Assembly: GCA_905207425.1 (NCBI GenBank)
Contig: CAJLLB010000004.1
Location: 1 to 33,623 of the forward strand
DNA length: 33,623 nt
Source of the DNA: an uncultured Collinsella sp.
GTDB taxonomy: Bacteria; Actinomycetota; Coriobacteriia; Coriobacteriales; Coriobacteriaceae
Reading direction: 5' to 3'
Positions within the stretch are counted from its first letter, which is position 1. Each line of letters starts with the position of its first letter. Below the pieces are notes generated by a model. That model was not told the DNA's origin and did not search any database. It was given only the letters and a program-made list of their open reading frames with translations. Below are positions 16,778-24,389 of the stretch, in pieces. A program made the position numbers and the translations under genes.

Positions 16778-17545
16778 ATGACTGAATCTGCTATTGATTA
16801 CAGCAAGCAGCCCCTTGCTGTTGAGGTCAAAGACGTCACCATGATCTTTAACATGGCGTCCGAGTCGCTTACGAACCTCAAAGAGTATTTTATTAAGCTC
16901 GCGAAGCATGAGCTGTTCTTTGAGGAATTCCGTGCGCTTAAGCACATTTCATTTGATGTGCATCGTGGCGAGGTCGTTGGCCTTGTTGGTACTAACGGTT
17001 CCGGCAAGTCTACGATGCTCAAGATCATCGCTGGCGTTTTGGAGCCCAGCGAAGGTGAGGTTAAGGTTCACGGCAATATTGCGCCGCTGATTGAGCTTGG
17101 TGCTGGCTTTGACCCGGAGCTTACGGCTCGTGAGAACATCTATCTGAACGGTGCGCTGCTTGGCTATACCAAGGAGTTTATCGACGCTAGTTTTGACGAG
17201 ATTATTGAGTTCGCCGAGCTTAAAGACTTCGTTGACATGCCCTTGAAGAACTTCTCGTCGGGTATGGTCGCGCGTATCGCCTTTGCTATCGCTACGATTA
17301 CCGAGCCCGATATTCTCATCGTCGATGAGACGCTTTCTGTTGGCGATGTCTTTTTCCAGCAGAAATGCGAGCGCCGTATTCAGCACTTTATTGAGAGTGG
17401 CGACGTCACGGTCTTGTTCGTTTCTCACTCCATGGAGCAGGTTGAGCGTATTTGCCAGCGTGCTGTGTGGATCGAGAAGGGTGATCTGCGCATGGATGGT
17501 CCCGTGGACGAGGTCTGCAAGGCGTACCACGATCAGTTCAAGTAG
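16778..17545 (+). CDS. wzt: Polysaccharide ABC exporter, ATPase (Wzt/TagH type)
   Basis: 255 residues with Walker A GTNGSGKST (71-79), signature FSSGM (159-163), Walker B ILIVDE (179-184), and the SHSMEQ switch His region. It powers export by the adjacent permease. The typical polysaccharide-exporter insert before Walker A is visible (MASESLTNLKEYFIKLAKHE). The protein ends soon after the nucleotide-binding domain, so it lacks the C-terminal carbohydrate-binding domain of O9a-type Wzt proteins; export would then not depend on recognition of a chain-end cap. ATG 16778 follows AAGGAG by eight bases. Confidence 0.93.
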   Translation: MTESAIDYSKQPLAVEVKDVTMIFNMASESLTNLKEYFIKLAKHELFFEEFRALKHISFDVHRGEVVGLVGTNGSGKSTMLKIIAGVLEPSEGEVKVHGNIAPLIELGAGFDPELTARENIYLNGALLGYTKEFIDASFDEIIEFAELKDFVDMPLKNFSSGMVARIAFAIATITEPDILIVDETLSVGDVFFQQKCERRIQHFIESGDVTVLFVSHSMEQVERICQRAVWIEKGDLRMDGPVDEVCKAYHDQFK

Positions 17546-17598
17546 GTTATAATTTATTGGTCGTGTGAACTTGTACCCGCTTGGACGCCCGGCTTTAT

Positions 17599-17675
17599 GC
17601 TCCATTAGCTCAGTTGGATAGAGCAGGGGACTTCTAATCCCAAGGTCGACGGTTCGAATCCGCCATGGAGCACCA
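17599..17675 (+). tRNA. tRNA-Arg(UCU)
   Basis: A full cloverleaf with encoded CCA: acceptor GCTCCAT/ATGGAGC, D stem GCTC/GAGC, anticodon loop CTTCTAA with anticodon TCT, and T loop TTCGAAT. Two non-canonical pairs are visible, G-A at the outer end of the anticodon stem (27-43) and A-C in the T stem (50-64), so the gene is slightly degenerate but probably functional. TATAAT occurs upstream at 17548-17553, just after wzt, without a clear -35. Confidence 0.93.
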
Positions 17676-17686
17676 GAGAGTTTTTG

Positions 17687-17717
17687 AAGACCCGGTATAA
17701 TGCCGGGTCTTTGCTTT
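17687..17717 (+). terminator. Intrinsic terminator after tRNA-Arg(UCU)
   Basis: A 9-bp perfect stem (17687-17695 with 17703-17711, arm AAGACCCGG) is followed by TTGCTTTTT. It lies 11 bases after the CCA end of the tRNA. Confidence 0.85.
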
Positions 17718-17748
17718 TTGGGCATGTGGGCGTGCAGTGCTCCCTCAA

Positions 17749-17787
17749 CAATAAGCCCGGTGTAGCATCGCTGCACCGGGCTTATTG
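17749..17787. terminator. 14-bp stem-loop between tRNA-Arg and glf
   Basis: Arms 17749-17762 and 17774-17787 (arm CAATAAGCCCGGTG) pair perfectly around an 11-nt loop. It lies 42 bases past the glf stop and is the best candidate for ending minus-strand transcription, although no long T run follows on either strand. Confidence 0.6.
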
Positions 17788-17829
17788 CTTCTTGCGAATT
17801 TGGTTGTCGGTCTCGAGTCGTTGAGCTCC

Positions 17830-18954
17830 CTACGCCTCTGTCGGCTCCACGCCCAGCTCGTTGCGGACGAGCTCGAAGGCGGCGGCGATGGCCTTGTCCA
17901 TGTCGTAGTACTTGTAGCCGCCCAGGCGACCGGCGAAGACCACGTCGCCCTCCTGCGCCGCCAGCTCCTCGTACTGCTTGTAGAGGGCCTCGTTCTTGGC
18001 GTCGTTGATGGGGTAGTAGGGCTCGTCGCCGGGCTTCCAATCCGCCGGGTACTCGCGCGTGATGACGGTCTTCTCCTGCGTGCCGAACTCGAAGTGCTTG
18101 TGCTCGATGATGCGGGTGTAGGGGACCTCGCGCTCGGTGTAGTTGACCACGGCCACGCCCTGGTGGTCCTGCTCGTCGAGTGTCTCGGTCTCGAAGCGCA
18201 GGCTGCGGTACTCGAGTGTGCCCAGCTTAAAGTCGTAGAACGAGTCGATGGGGCCGCAGTAGATCGTCCTGGCGGCGATATCGGGCTCGGCGGCGGCCAG
18301 CTCCTTGTACTCCACGCCGCAGCGCACCTCGACGCCCTCGAGCATGTTGGCGACCATCTTGGTGTAGCCGCCCATGGGGATGCCCTGGTAGCGGTCGTTG
18401 AAGTAGTTGTTGTCGTAGGTGAAGCGGCAGGGGAGGCGCTTTATGATGCTCGCGGGCAGGTCCTTGCAGTCGCGGCCCCACTGCTTCTCGGTGTAGCCCT
18501 TCACGAGCGTCTCGAAGATGTCGCGGCCGACGAGCGACAGCGCCTGCTCCTCGAGGTTTGTCGGCTCTCCGATGTTCTCGGCGGCCACCTGCTCGGCGAT
18601 CTTGGCCTTGGCATCTGCCGGCGTGACGACGCCCGGCCACATCTTGGCGAAGGTGTTCATGTTGAAGGGCATGTTGTACATGTTGCCGTGGAAGTTGGCT
18701 ACCGGCGAGTTGACGTAGTTGTTGAACTCGGCGAAGCGGTTGACGTAGCCCCAGACGTCCTTCATGGAGGTGTGGAAGATGTGCGCGCCGTAGCGGTGGA
18801 CTTGGATGCCCTCGACGTCCTCGGTGTAGACGTTGCCGGCGATGTGGTCGCGGCGGTCGATGACCAGGACCGACTTGCCGGCGCGCTTGGCGGCATTGGC
18901 GAAGACGGCGCCCGAAAGGCCGGCACCGACGACGAGGTAATCGTACTGGGACAT
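17830..18954 (-). CDS. glf: UDP-galactopyranose mutase
   Basis: 374 residues, the normal length of the prokaryotic enzyme. It is a flavoprotein that interconverts UDP-galactopyranose and UDP-galactofuranose. Visible are the FAD dinucleotide motif GAGLSG (10-15), RRDHIAGNVYT, HRYGAHIFHTS, a central Trp/Tyr/Arg-rich region (GYTEKQWGRD), and FAGRLGGYKYYDMD near the end. It supplies UDP-Galf to the two GlfT2-like enzymes, although it lies outside their operon and on the opposite strand. AAAGGAG is seven to eight bases before the ATG. It is more GC-rich than the GlfT2 genes. Confidence 0.96.
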   Translation of the reverse strand: MSQYDYLVVGAGLSGAVFANAAKRAGKSVLVIDRRDHIAGNVYTEDVEGIQVHRYGAHIFHTSMKDVWGYVNRFAEFNNYVNSPVANFHGNMYNMPFNMNTFAKMWPGVVTPADAKAKIAEQVAAENIGEPTNLEEQALSLVGRDIFETLVKGYTEKQWGRDCKDLPASIIKRLPCRFTYDNNYFNDRYQGIPMGGYTKMVANMLEGVEVRCGVEYKELAAAEPDIAARTIYCGPIDSFYDFKLGTLEYRSLRFETETLDEQDHQGVAVVNYTEREVPYTRIIEHKHFEFGTQEKTVITREYPADWKPGDEPYYPINDAKNEALYKQYEELAAQEGDVVFAGRLGGYKYYDMDKAIAAAFELVRNELGVEPTEA

Positions 18955-18998
18955 GGATATGCTCCTTTGTATGTCGATTGGACAGTTACTTTAGTTTA

Positions 18999-19027
18999 GG
19001 GACAAACATATCTGATGTCTTTGTCCC
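18999..19027. repeat. Inverted repeat between glf and aroQ
   Basis: An 8-bp perfect stem, GGGACAAA/TTTGTCCC (18999-19006 with 19020-19027), has a further ACAT/ATGT complement in its loop. It lies after the aroQ stop and before the glf ribosome site on the minus strand. No clear T run follows on the minus strand, so it may be a weak terminator or a dispersed repeat. Confidence 0.6.
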
Positions 19028-19032
19028 AGGGA

Positions 19033-19470
19033 TTAGTGTAGCAGATGCTCTTTCAACAGCTCTAGCGCATGTGCGTAGCCCTTCAGGCCCTCGCCGGTGA
19101 TGGTGGCGAAGCAAGCTAGGCGTGCATAGCTCACCTGGCGGAAGTCTTCGCGCGTCTCTACGGCGCTGATGTGCACCTCGACGGCAGGGATGGCAACGGC
19201 CTTGAGGGCGTCGAGGATCGCGACGCTCGTGTGCGTGTAAGCCGCCGGGTTGATGACGATGCCGTCGACCTTGCCGTAGGCCTCCTGGATCTTGTCGACG
19301 ATGCTGCCCTCGTGGTTAGACTGGAAGACCTCGACCTCGTCGAAGCCCTGTGCGGCACCCGCTTCCTGGCAGATCTGCACTAAGCGATCGTAGTTGTCGC
19401 TGCCGTAGATGCCTGGCTCGCGAATGCCGAGCATGTTGAGGTTGGGGCCGTTAATGACGAGTGCTTTCAT
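19033..19470 (-). CDS. aroQ: 3-dehydroquinate dehydratase, type II
   Basis: 145 residues, typical of the small dodecameric class II enzyme that converts 3-dehydroquinate to 3-dehydroshikimate. Marks are GPNLNMLGIREPGIYG (8-23, with the active Arg and Tyr), SNHEG (51-55), INPAAYTHTSVAI (73-85) and VEVHISAV (His100). ATG at 19470 is chosen because AAAGGAAG precedes it and the family starts here; an upstream in-frame extension adds sequence from the hairpin region only. It is the last gene of the aromatic run and is separated from aroEK by a strong hairpin. Confidence 0.96.
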   Translation of the reverse strand: MKALVINGPNLNMLGIREPGIYGSDNYDRLVQICQEAGAAQGFDEVEVFQSNHEGSIVDKIQEAYGKVDGIVINPAAYTHTSVAILDALKAVAIPAVEVHISAVETREDFRQVSYARLACFATITGEGLKGYAHALELLKEHLLH

Positions 19471-19490
19471 GGTTGCTTCCTTTGCAGTTG

Positions 19491-19532
19491 AAAAACCACC
19501 ACAAAGGTGCCTGTCCCCTTTGTGGTGGTTTT
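19491..19532 (-). terminator. Hairpin with T run between aroEK and aroQ
   Basis: A 16-bp perfect stem (19492-19507 with 19517-19532, arm AAAACCACCACAAAGG) has a 9-nt loop. On the minus strand the stem runs directly into a short T run. It has the form of an intrinsic terminator inside the aromatic gene run and could cut aroQ expression, or it could be a dispersed palindromic repeat. Confidence 0.65.
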
Positions 19533-19534
19533 GG

Positions 19535-20785
19535 TTAGAGAGCGGGTGGGAGGGTGTCGAGGAGGGCATGGGCGGTGTTGGCGGCGCAGTCGCGTGAGTC
19601 GATGATGTAGTCGGCCCAGGCGCGGTAGCGCGGCATACGCTGCTCGGCCAGCTTGTCGATGCCGTCGCGCGCGGTGATGGGGCGGCCCTTGTGGGCGAGC
19701 TCGTCGAGCTTGCGGTTGAGCATCACGATTTGGCTGTTTTGGTGCAGCAGAGGGTAGTTCTCGTCGCGCGTAACCACGCCGCCGCCGGTGGAGAGCACCA
19801 AGCCGCTGCGCTTGGAGATGTCGGCCAGCGCTGCCGTCTCCTGCTCGCGGAAGGCCGCCTCGCCGCGCTCGACGATAAAGTCGGCGCAGGGCATGTCGAG
19901 GCGTTCCTCGAGGGCGCGGTCCAGGTCGATGTGCTCGCGACCCGTGAGCAGGGCAATCTGCTCACCCACGCGGGTCTTGCCCGAGCCCGGCATGCCGATC
20001 AGCGCGATGTTCTGTTCGCGGCGTGACAAGCGCTCCGTTACATCCAGGATGCGCTTGCGCGGGGTGACCTGGCCGGTGTAGCGCTCAACAGCCTGTGCCG
20101 CTTGGGCCACGAGCATCAGCAGACCGCCGATGCAGGGGATACCGCGGCGCTCGGCCTCGAGCATGAGTCCCGTGCGGGCGGGGTTGTAGACAATGTCGAT
20201 GACGCCCTCGAGCGCATCGAGCCCTTCGAGCGTGCAAGGCGCGTCGGGGCAATGGGGGAACATGCCGGCGGGCGTGCAGTTGACGAGCAGGGCGGCGTCG
20301 GATTGCTGCGCGATGTTGCCGTAGTTGACCTCGCTTGTGCGGCCCACGGGCACCACGGTGGCGCCCAGGTCGCCGAGTACCATGCTTGCCGTGGTGCCGG
20401 CGCCGCCGGTGGCTCCGAGCACGAGAGCCTTCTTGCCGGCAACCTCAACCCCCAGCTCCTCGACCAGGCACTGAAAACCAAAGTAGTCGGTGTTGTCGCC
20501 GCGCAGGCGGCCGTCGGGCAGGCGCGTGATGGTGTTGACGTTGCCCATGCGCTCGGCGAGCGGGCTCAGCTCGTCCAGGTAGTTCATGACGGCGCGTTTG
20601 TAGGGGATGGTCACGTTGGTGCCTTCCCATTCTTTACCCGTCATAAAGGCCGCGAGGTCCTCGGGCTCGCGCTCAAATCGCACGTAATCGAGCCCAGCGA
20701 GCTCTTTGTAGATGGTCGGGGTGTAGCTGTGGCCCAGCACGCGGCCCAGCACACCGTAGGGGCGGGTTGCGGCGGTATCGGTCAT
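19535..20785 (-). CDS. aroEK: Fused shikimate dehydrogenase / shikimate kinase
   Basis: 416 residues joining two consecutive steps: NADPH-dependent reduction of 3-dehydroshikimate, then ATP-dependent phosphorylation of shikimate. Residues 1 to about 250 are AroE-like, with GHSYTP in the substrate site, NVTIPYK (catalytic Lys63), GDNTD (catalytic Asp100) and a Gly-rich cofactor loop GATGGAG. Residues about 258-416 are AroK-like, with Walker A GMPGSGKT (264-271), DLD (Asp288) and STGGGV (332-337). The cofactor loop differs from the usual GAGGA. Its ATG abuts the pheA stop (TAG at 20788-20786). Confidence 0.95.
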   Translation of the reverse strand: MTDTAATRPYGVLGRVLGHSYTPTIYKELAGLDYVRFEREPEDLAAFMTGKEWEGTNVTIPYKRAVMNYLDELSPLAERMGNVNTITRLPDGRLRGDNTDYFGFQCLVEELGVEVAGKKALVLGATGGAGTTASMVLGDLGATVVPVGRTSEVNYGNIAQQSDAALLVNCTPAGMFPHCPDAPCTLEGLDALEGVIDIVYNPARTGLMLEAERRGIPCIGGLLMLVAQAAQAVERYTGQVTPRKRILDVTERLSRREQNIALIGMPGSGKTRVGEQIALLTGREHIDLDRALEERLDMPCADFIVERGEAAFREQETAALADISKRSGLVLSTGGGVVTRDENYPLLHQNSQIVMLNRKLDELAHKGRPITARDGIDKLAEQRMPRYRAWADYIIDSRDCAANTAHALLDTLPPAL

Positions 20786-21931
20786 CTAGAGCACCTCCGT
20801 GTAGCTGCCAAAGTAGGTGAAGCTCTCGCACACGTCGTCGATGGAATCGAGCAGGTCGTCGAGGGCCTTGCTGCCAAAGGGGCAGTCCAGATCAAAGTAG
20901 AACATAAACTCAAAGTCGCGGCCGGGGATGGGGCGGCTCTCGAGCTTGATGAGGTTGATGTTGAGTGCGTAGAAGCGCTCGAGCACGCGATAGAGGGCGC
21001 CCGGCTCGTTGGCCGTGGTGATCATGAGCGAGGTGCGATTAGCGCCGGGGTAGACGCGCGGCTCGCGGCTGATGACGACAAAGCGCGTGTAGTTGTTGTC
21101 CGAGTCTTGGATATTGGGCTCCAGCACCTCGAGGCCATACAGCGTGGCACAGCTGCGCGAGGCGATGGCGGCGACGTCGGTGCGCTCGGAGTTGGCGACC
21201 ATCTCGGCCGACATGGCCGTGTTGGGGTACTTGGTGGCGTGCAGGCCGTGGGACTCGATAAAGCCGGCACACTGGGCAATGGCTTGGCCGTGGCTGTAGA
21301 CCTCGCGTATGTCCGCGAGCTTGGTGCCGGGCTTGACGAGCAGGTTGTGGTCGATCTTGAGGCGCAGCGAACGCACGATATGGAAGTCGAACTGGGCGAG
21401 CAGGTCGTAGACGGCGTTGACCGAGCCGGCGGTGGAGTTCTCGATGGGCAGCACGCCAAACTCGCAGAAGCCGTCGCGCACAGCGCGCATAACGCCTTCG
21501 AAGGTCTCGAAAAACGCGATGTCGGGCACGTCGAAGAGCTTGCACGCGGCGATTTGACTGTAAGCGCCCTCAACGCCCTGGCAAGCGACGGTGGCAGTTT
21601 GAGGGAAGGGCGTGTCGGAGGCTGCAGCCGTGGCGTGGGCCTTTTGCGAGACGGTGATGCCCTTGAGTTCGTTGATGTAGCGCTGCTGCTCGGCCTTGCT
21701 CATGCTCATGAGGAGACGAAACAGGGTGATGGTCTGCGCCTCATAGCGCTCGGGCGCGCGGCTGGCGAGGTTGTTGAGTTTGGAGCGCTCGCGGGCGGGG
21801 TCGAAGACGGCCTTGCCCATCTTGATTTTTGACTTGGCGACCTCGGTGGCAATGTCCATGCGCTCGATAAAGCTGTTGAGGAGCGTGGTGTCGATGCCAT
21901 CGATGGTCTGGCGGATGTCAGCAAGGTCCAT
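20786..21931 (-). CDS. pheA: Bifunctional chorismate mutase / prephenate dehydratase
   Basis: 381 residues in the classic three-part layout: an AroQ-type chorismate mutase helix domain (about 1-90), prephenate dehydratase (about 112-290, with QGVEGAYSQ, PIENSTAGSV and the catalytic TRF at 282-284), and a regulatory ACT domain (about 298-375, with ESRP at 331-334 that binds Phe in relatives). It converts chorismate through prephenate to phenylpyruvate and is probably inhibited by phenylalanine. AAAGGGG lies upstream of the ATG. It follows aroC by 39 bases. Confidence 0.95.
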   Translation of the reverse strand: MDLADIRQTIDGIDTTLLNSFIERMDIATEVAKSKIKMGKAVFDPARERSKLNNLASRAPERYEAQTITLFRLLMSMSKAEQQRYINELKGITVSQKAHATAAASDTPFPQTATVACQGVEGAYSQIAACKLFDVPDIAFFETFEGVMRAVRDGFCEFGVLPIENSTAGSVNAVYDLLAQFDFHIVRSLRLKIDHNLLVKPGTKLADIREVYSHGQAIAQCAGFIESHGLHATKYPNTAMSAEMVANSERTDVAAIASRSCATLYGLEVLEPNIQDSDNNYTRFVVISREPRVYPGANRTSLMITTANEPGALYRVLERFYALNINLIKLESRPIPGRDFEFMFYFDLDCPFGSKALDDLLDSIDDVCESFTYFGSYTEVL

Positions 21932-21970
21932 AGGGACCCCTTTCGTGAATCATTGCCCGGGGTGGGCGGG

Positions 21971-23068
21971 TTAGCGCTGGGCGGCGTCCTCGAGGAGGGC
22001 GTCCCAGATGGCGAGCGCCGCGGCTGCTTCGGCTACGGGGACGGCTCGGGGGACGATGCAGGGATCGTGACGACCGTGGACCGAGAGCTCGGCATTTTCC
22101 ATGGCGTCCATGTCTACGGTCTGCTGCTCGCGGCCAATAGAGGGTGTCGGCTTTACGGCCATACGCCACATGACGGGCGCGCCGGTGGAGATGCCGCCCA
22201 GAATGCCGCCGGCGTTGTTGGACTCGACTTCAATCTCGCCGGTCTCGGCGTCGATGCGATACGGATCGTTGTTCTCGCTGCCGCGCATGGCGGCCACGGC
22301 AAAGCCCATGCCAAACTCCACGCCCTTTACGGCGGGAATGCCAAACGCGATTTGCGCGATGCGGTTCTCGATGCCGTCGAACATGGGGTCGCCGATGCCC
22401 GTGGGAAGCCCGTAAATGCCGCACTCCACGATGCCGCCGATGCTATCGAGCTCGTCGCGCGCGGCTAGGATCTCCTCGCGCATGCGGCCGGCTGCGGCGG
22501 CGTCAATGCAAGGCAGGTCGTTCGAAAGGATCGCCTTGCGGTCGGCCTCGCGATAGACCATATCGTCCATCGGCAGGTCGGAGATGCCGCCGATCTGCGC
22601 GACGTGCGCCATGACCTTGATGCCACGGGCCTCGAGCGCCTGCAGCGCGATCCCGCCGGCGATGCATAAGGGTGCCGTTAGGCGGCCGGAAAAATGCCCG
22701 CCACCAGCGACATCGTGCATGTTGTGATACTTCACACGCGCAGGGAAGTCCGCATGTCCGGGACGGGGCTTGCGGCGCAGCTCGGAGTAATCATTGGAGC
22801 GCGTGTTGGTGTTCTCGATAATCGCGGCGATGGGCGCGCCGGTGGTATGTCCATCGACAACACCGGCGATGATGTGGGCGGCGTCGGCTTCGCGGCGTTT
22901 GGTCGCGGTCTCGTCGCGACCGGGGGCGCGACGGTCGAGGAAGGCCTGCAGCTCCTCCTGGTCCACGGCGATGCCCGCCGGGATGCCATCGAGCGAGCAG
23001 CCGATAGCGGGGGAGTGCGATTGGCCGAAGATGCTTAAGTGCAAGACGTTGCCAAAGGTCGAGGACAT
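21971..23068 (-). CDS. aroC: Chorismate synthase
   Basis: 365 residues, the full family length. It uses reduced FMN to eliminate phosphate from EPSP, giving chorismate. Visible signatures are SSTFGNVLHLSIFGQSHS at the N-terminus, RRPG-like RRAPGRDE, KPRPGHAD, SGRLTAP, and the C-terminal GRHDPCIVPRAVPVAEA. A strong GAGGAGGAA ribosome site precedes the ATG and overlaps the end of aroA, whose stop lies one base upstream. Confidence 0.97.
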   Translation of the reverse strand: MSSTFGNVLHLSIFGQSHSPAIGCSLDGIPAGIAVDQEELQAFLDRRAPGRDETATKRREADAAHIIAGVVDGHTTGAPIAAIIENTNTRSNDYSELRRKPRPGHADFPARVKYHNMHDVAGGGHFSGRLTAPLCIAGGIALQALEARGIKVMAHVAQIGGISDLPMDDMVYREADRKAILSNDLPCIDAAAAGRMREEILAARDELDSIGGIVECGIYGLPTGIGDPMFDGIENRIAQIAFGIPAVKGVEFGMGFAVAAMRGSENNDPYRIDAETGEIEVESNNAGGILGGISTGAPVMWRMAVKPTPSIGREQQTVDMDAMENAELSVHGRHDPCIVPRAVPVAEAAAALAIWDALLEDAAQR

Positions 23069-23069
23069 G

Positions 23070-24389
23070 CTATTCCTCCTCGAGTGTGACCTTGCCGCCC
23101 AGCAGGCGGTAGTGGTCGAAGAAATCGGGATAGGACTTGTTGACGGCCTCGGCGCCGTGGATCACGACCTCGCCGGTGGCACGGCTCGCGGCGATGGCGG
23201 CCATCATGGCGATGCGGTGGTCGTTGTGCGAATCGACCTCGCCGCCGGTAAAGGCATCGACACCCTTGATGATGAGGTCGTCACCGGCAATGCGCACCTG
23301 CGCGCCCAGCGCGGTGAGCTCGCGGGTGGTGGTGGCCAGACGGTCGGATTCCTTGATGCGCAGACGGGCGCAATCGCGGATAAAGGTGCGGCCCTGTGCC
23401 AGCGAGGCCACGGCCGAGATAACGGGCACCAGGTCGGGAATGTCGTGGGCACTCATCTCAAAGCCGGCGAGCTTGTCGGACTGCACGGTGGCGGCGTTGG
23501 TGGAGCGCACGATGCGGGCACCAAAGCGCGAAAGCGCGGCGAGCACGTTGCGGTCGCCCTGTGCGGAGCTCAGCGACACGCCCTCGACGGTGATGGGGTC
23601 GGTGCCGATGGCACCGGCGCACAGCCAAAAGGCGGCGTTGGACCAGTCGCCCTCGACGGCTACGCTGCCGGGCGTGCGGTACGAGCCGCTGCTCACGCGG
23701 AAGTTCGTGACCTCGGGCTGGCCGTCCTTGGCCGGAATGCGCTCGACGTTGACCTCGACGCCAAAGGCCTTCATGGCCTGGATTGTCAGGTTGATGTAAG
23801 GGCGGCTCTCGATGAGGCCGGTCACCTGCACGCAGGAGGGCTGGGCCAGCAGCGGGGCTGCCAGCAGCAGGCCGGAGATATACTGCGAGCTCACGTTGCC
23901 CGGCAGCACGAAAGTGCCCGGGCGCATGCGTCCGCTCGTCTTGAGCGGAAAACCGCCCAGGCCCTGCAGGTCGCAGCCGGCGGCGATGATCTCGTCCGAG
24001 AGCGGGGACAGCGGGCGGGCGCCTAAGCGTCCCTGACCCACAAAAGTTGCTTCTGCGCCCAGCGCGCAGGCGACGGGCAACATAAAGCGCAGCGTGGAGC
24101 CGCTCTCGCCGCAGTCGAGCGTGCCACCGGCAAGGGCCTTGAGCAGGCCAAATTCAATGCTCTTCATGGTGGGGTGGACCTGGAAGCCGTCCTCGACGGT
24201 CTCGATGCGAGCACCCAGGGCCGTAAGGCAACGCACCGTAGCCTCGATGTCGGCGCAGGTGGTGTTACAGGCGACGTGTGTCTCGCCGTTGGCAAGCGCA
24301 GCGCAGATGATGAGACGGTGCGCCATCGACTTGGACGCGATGGCGGGAACGGTGCCCTTAAGCGGGGACGGGGTGATGCGGGCTAGCAT
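23070..24389 (-). CDS. aroA: 3-phosphoshikimate 1-carboxyvinyltransferase (EPSP synthase)
   Basis: 439 residues. It joins phosphoenolpyruvate to shikimate-3-phosphate. Marks are SKSMAHRLIICAALA near residue 20 (substrate-binding Lys/Ser/Arg), DCGESGSTLRFMLPV (PEP site; the E. coli enzyme has LGNAGTA here), GDWSNAAFWL, DIPDLVPV with the catalytic Asp, RIKESDRL, and NDHRIAMM. The CGESGST form of the PEP loop is typical of clostridial and related enzymes. The start overlaps the aroB stop by a few bases, which indicates coupled translation. Confidence 0.96.
   Translation of the reverse strand: MLARITPSPLKGTVPAIASKSMAHRLIICAALANGETHVACNTTCADIEATVRCLTALGARIETVEDGFQVHPTMKSIEFGLLKALAGGTLDCGESGSTLRFMLPVACALGAEATFVGQGRLGARPLSPLSDEIIAAGCDLQGLGGFPLKTSGRMRPGTFVLPGNVSSQYISGLLLAAPLLAQPSCVQVTGLIESRPYINLTIQAMKAFGVEVNVERIPAKDGQPEVTNFRVSSGSYRTPGSVAVEGDWSNAAFWLCAGAIGTDPITVEGVSLSSAQGDRNVLAALSRFGARIVRSTNAATVQSDKLAGFEMSAHDIPDLVPVISAVASLAQGRTFIRDCARLRIKESDRLATTTRELTALGAQVRIAGDDLIIKGVDAFTGGEVDSHNDHRIAMMAAIAASRATGEVVIHGAEAVNKSYPDFFDHYRLLGGKVTLEEE

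Noticed and set aside
17785..18999. 404-codon plus-strand frame opposite glf
   Set aside because: Glf on the minus strand has full length, cofactor motifs and a ribosome site. The opposite frame is Val/Leu/Gly-rich with no family features.
20102..21832. 576-codon plus-strand frame opposite pheA and aroEK
   Set aside because: The product is low-complexity and Gly/Ala/Val/His-rich; it spans two complete minus-strand genes and has no ribosome site.
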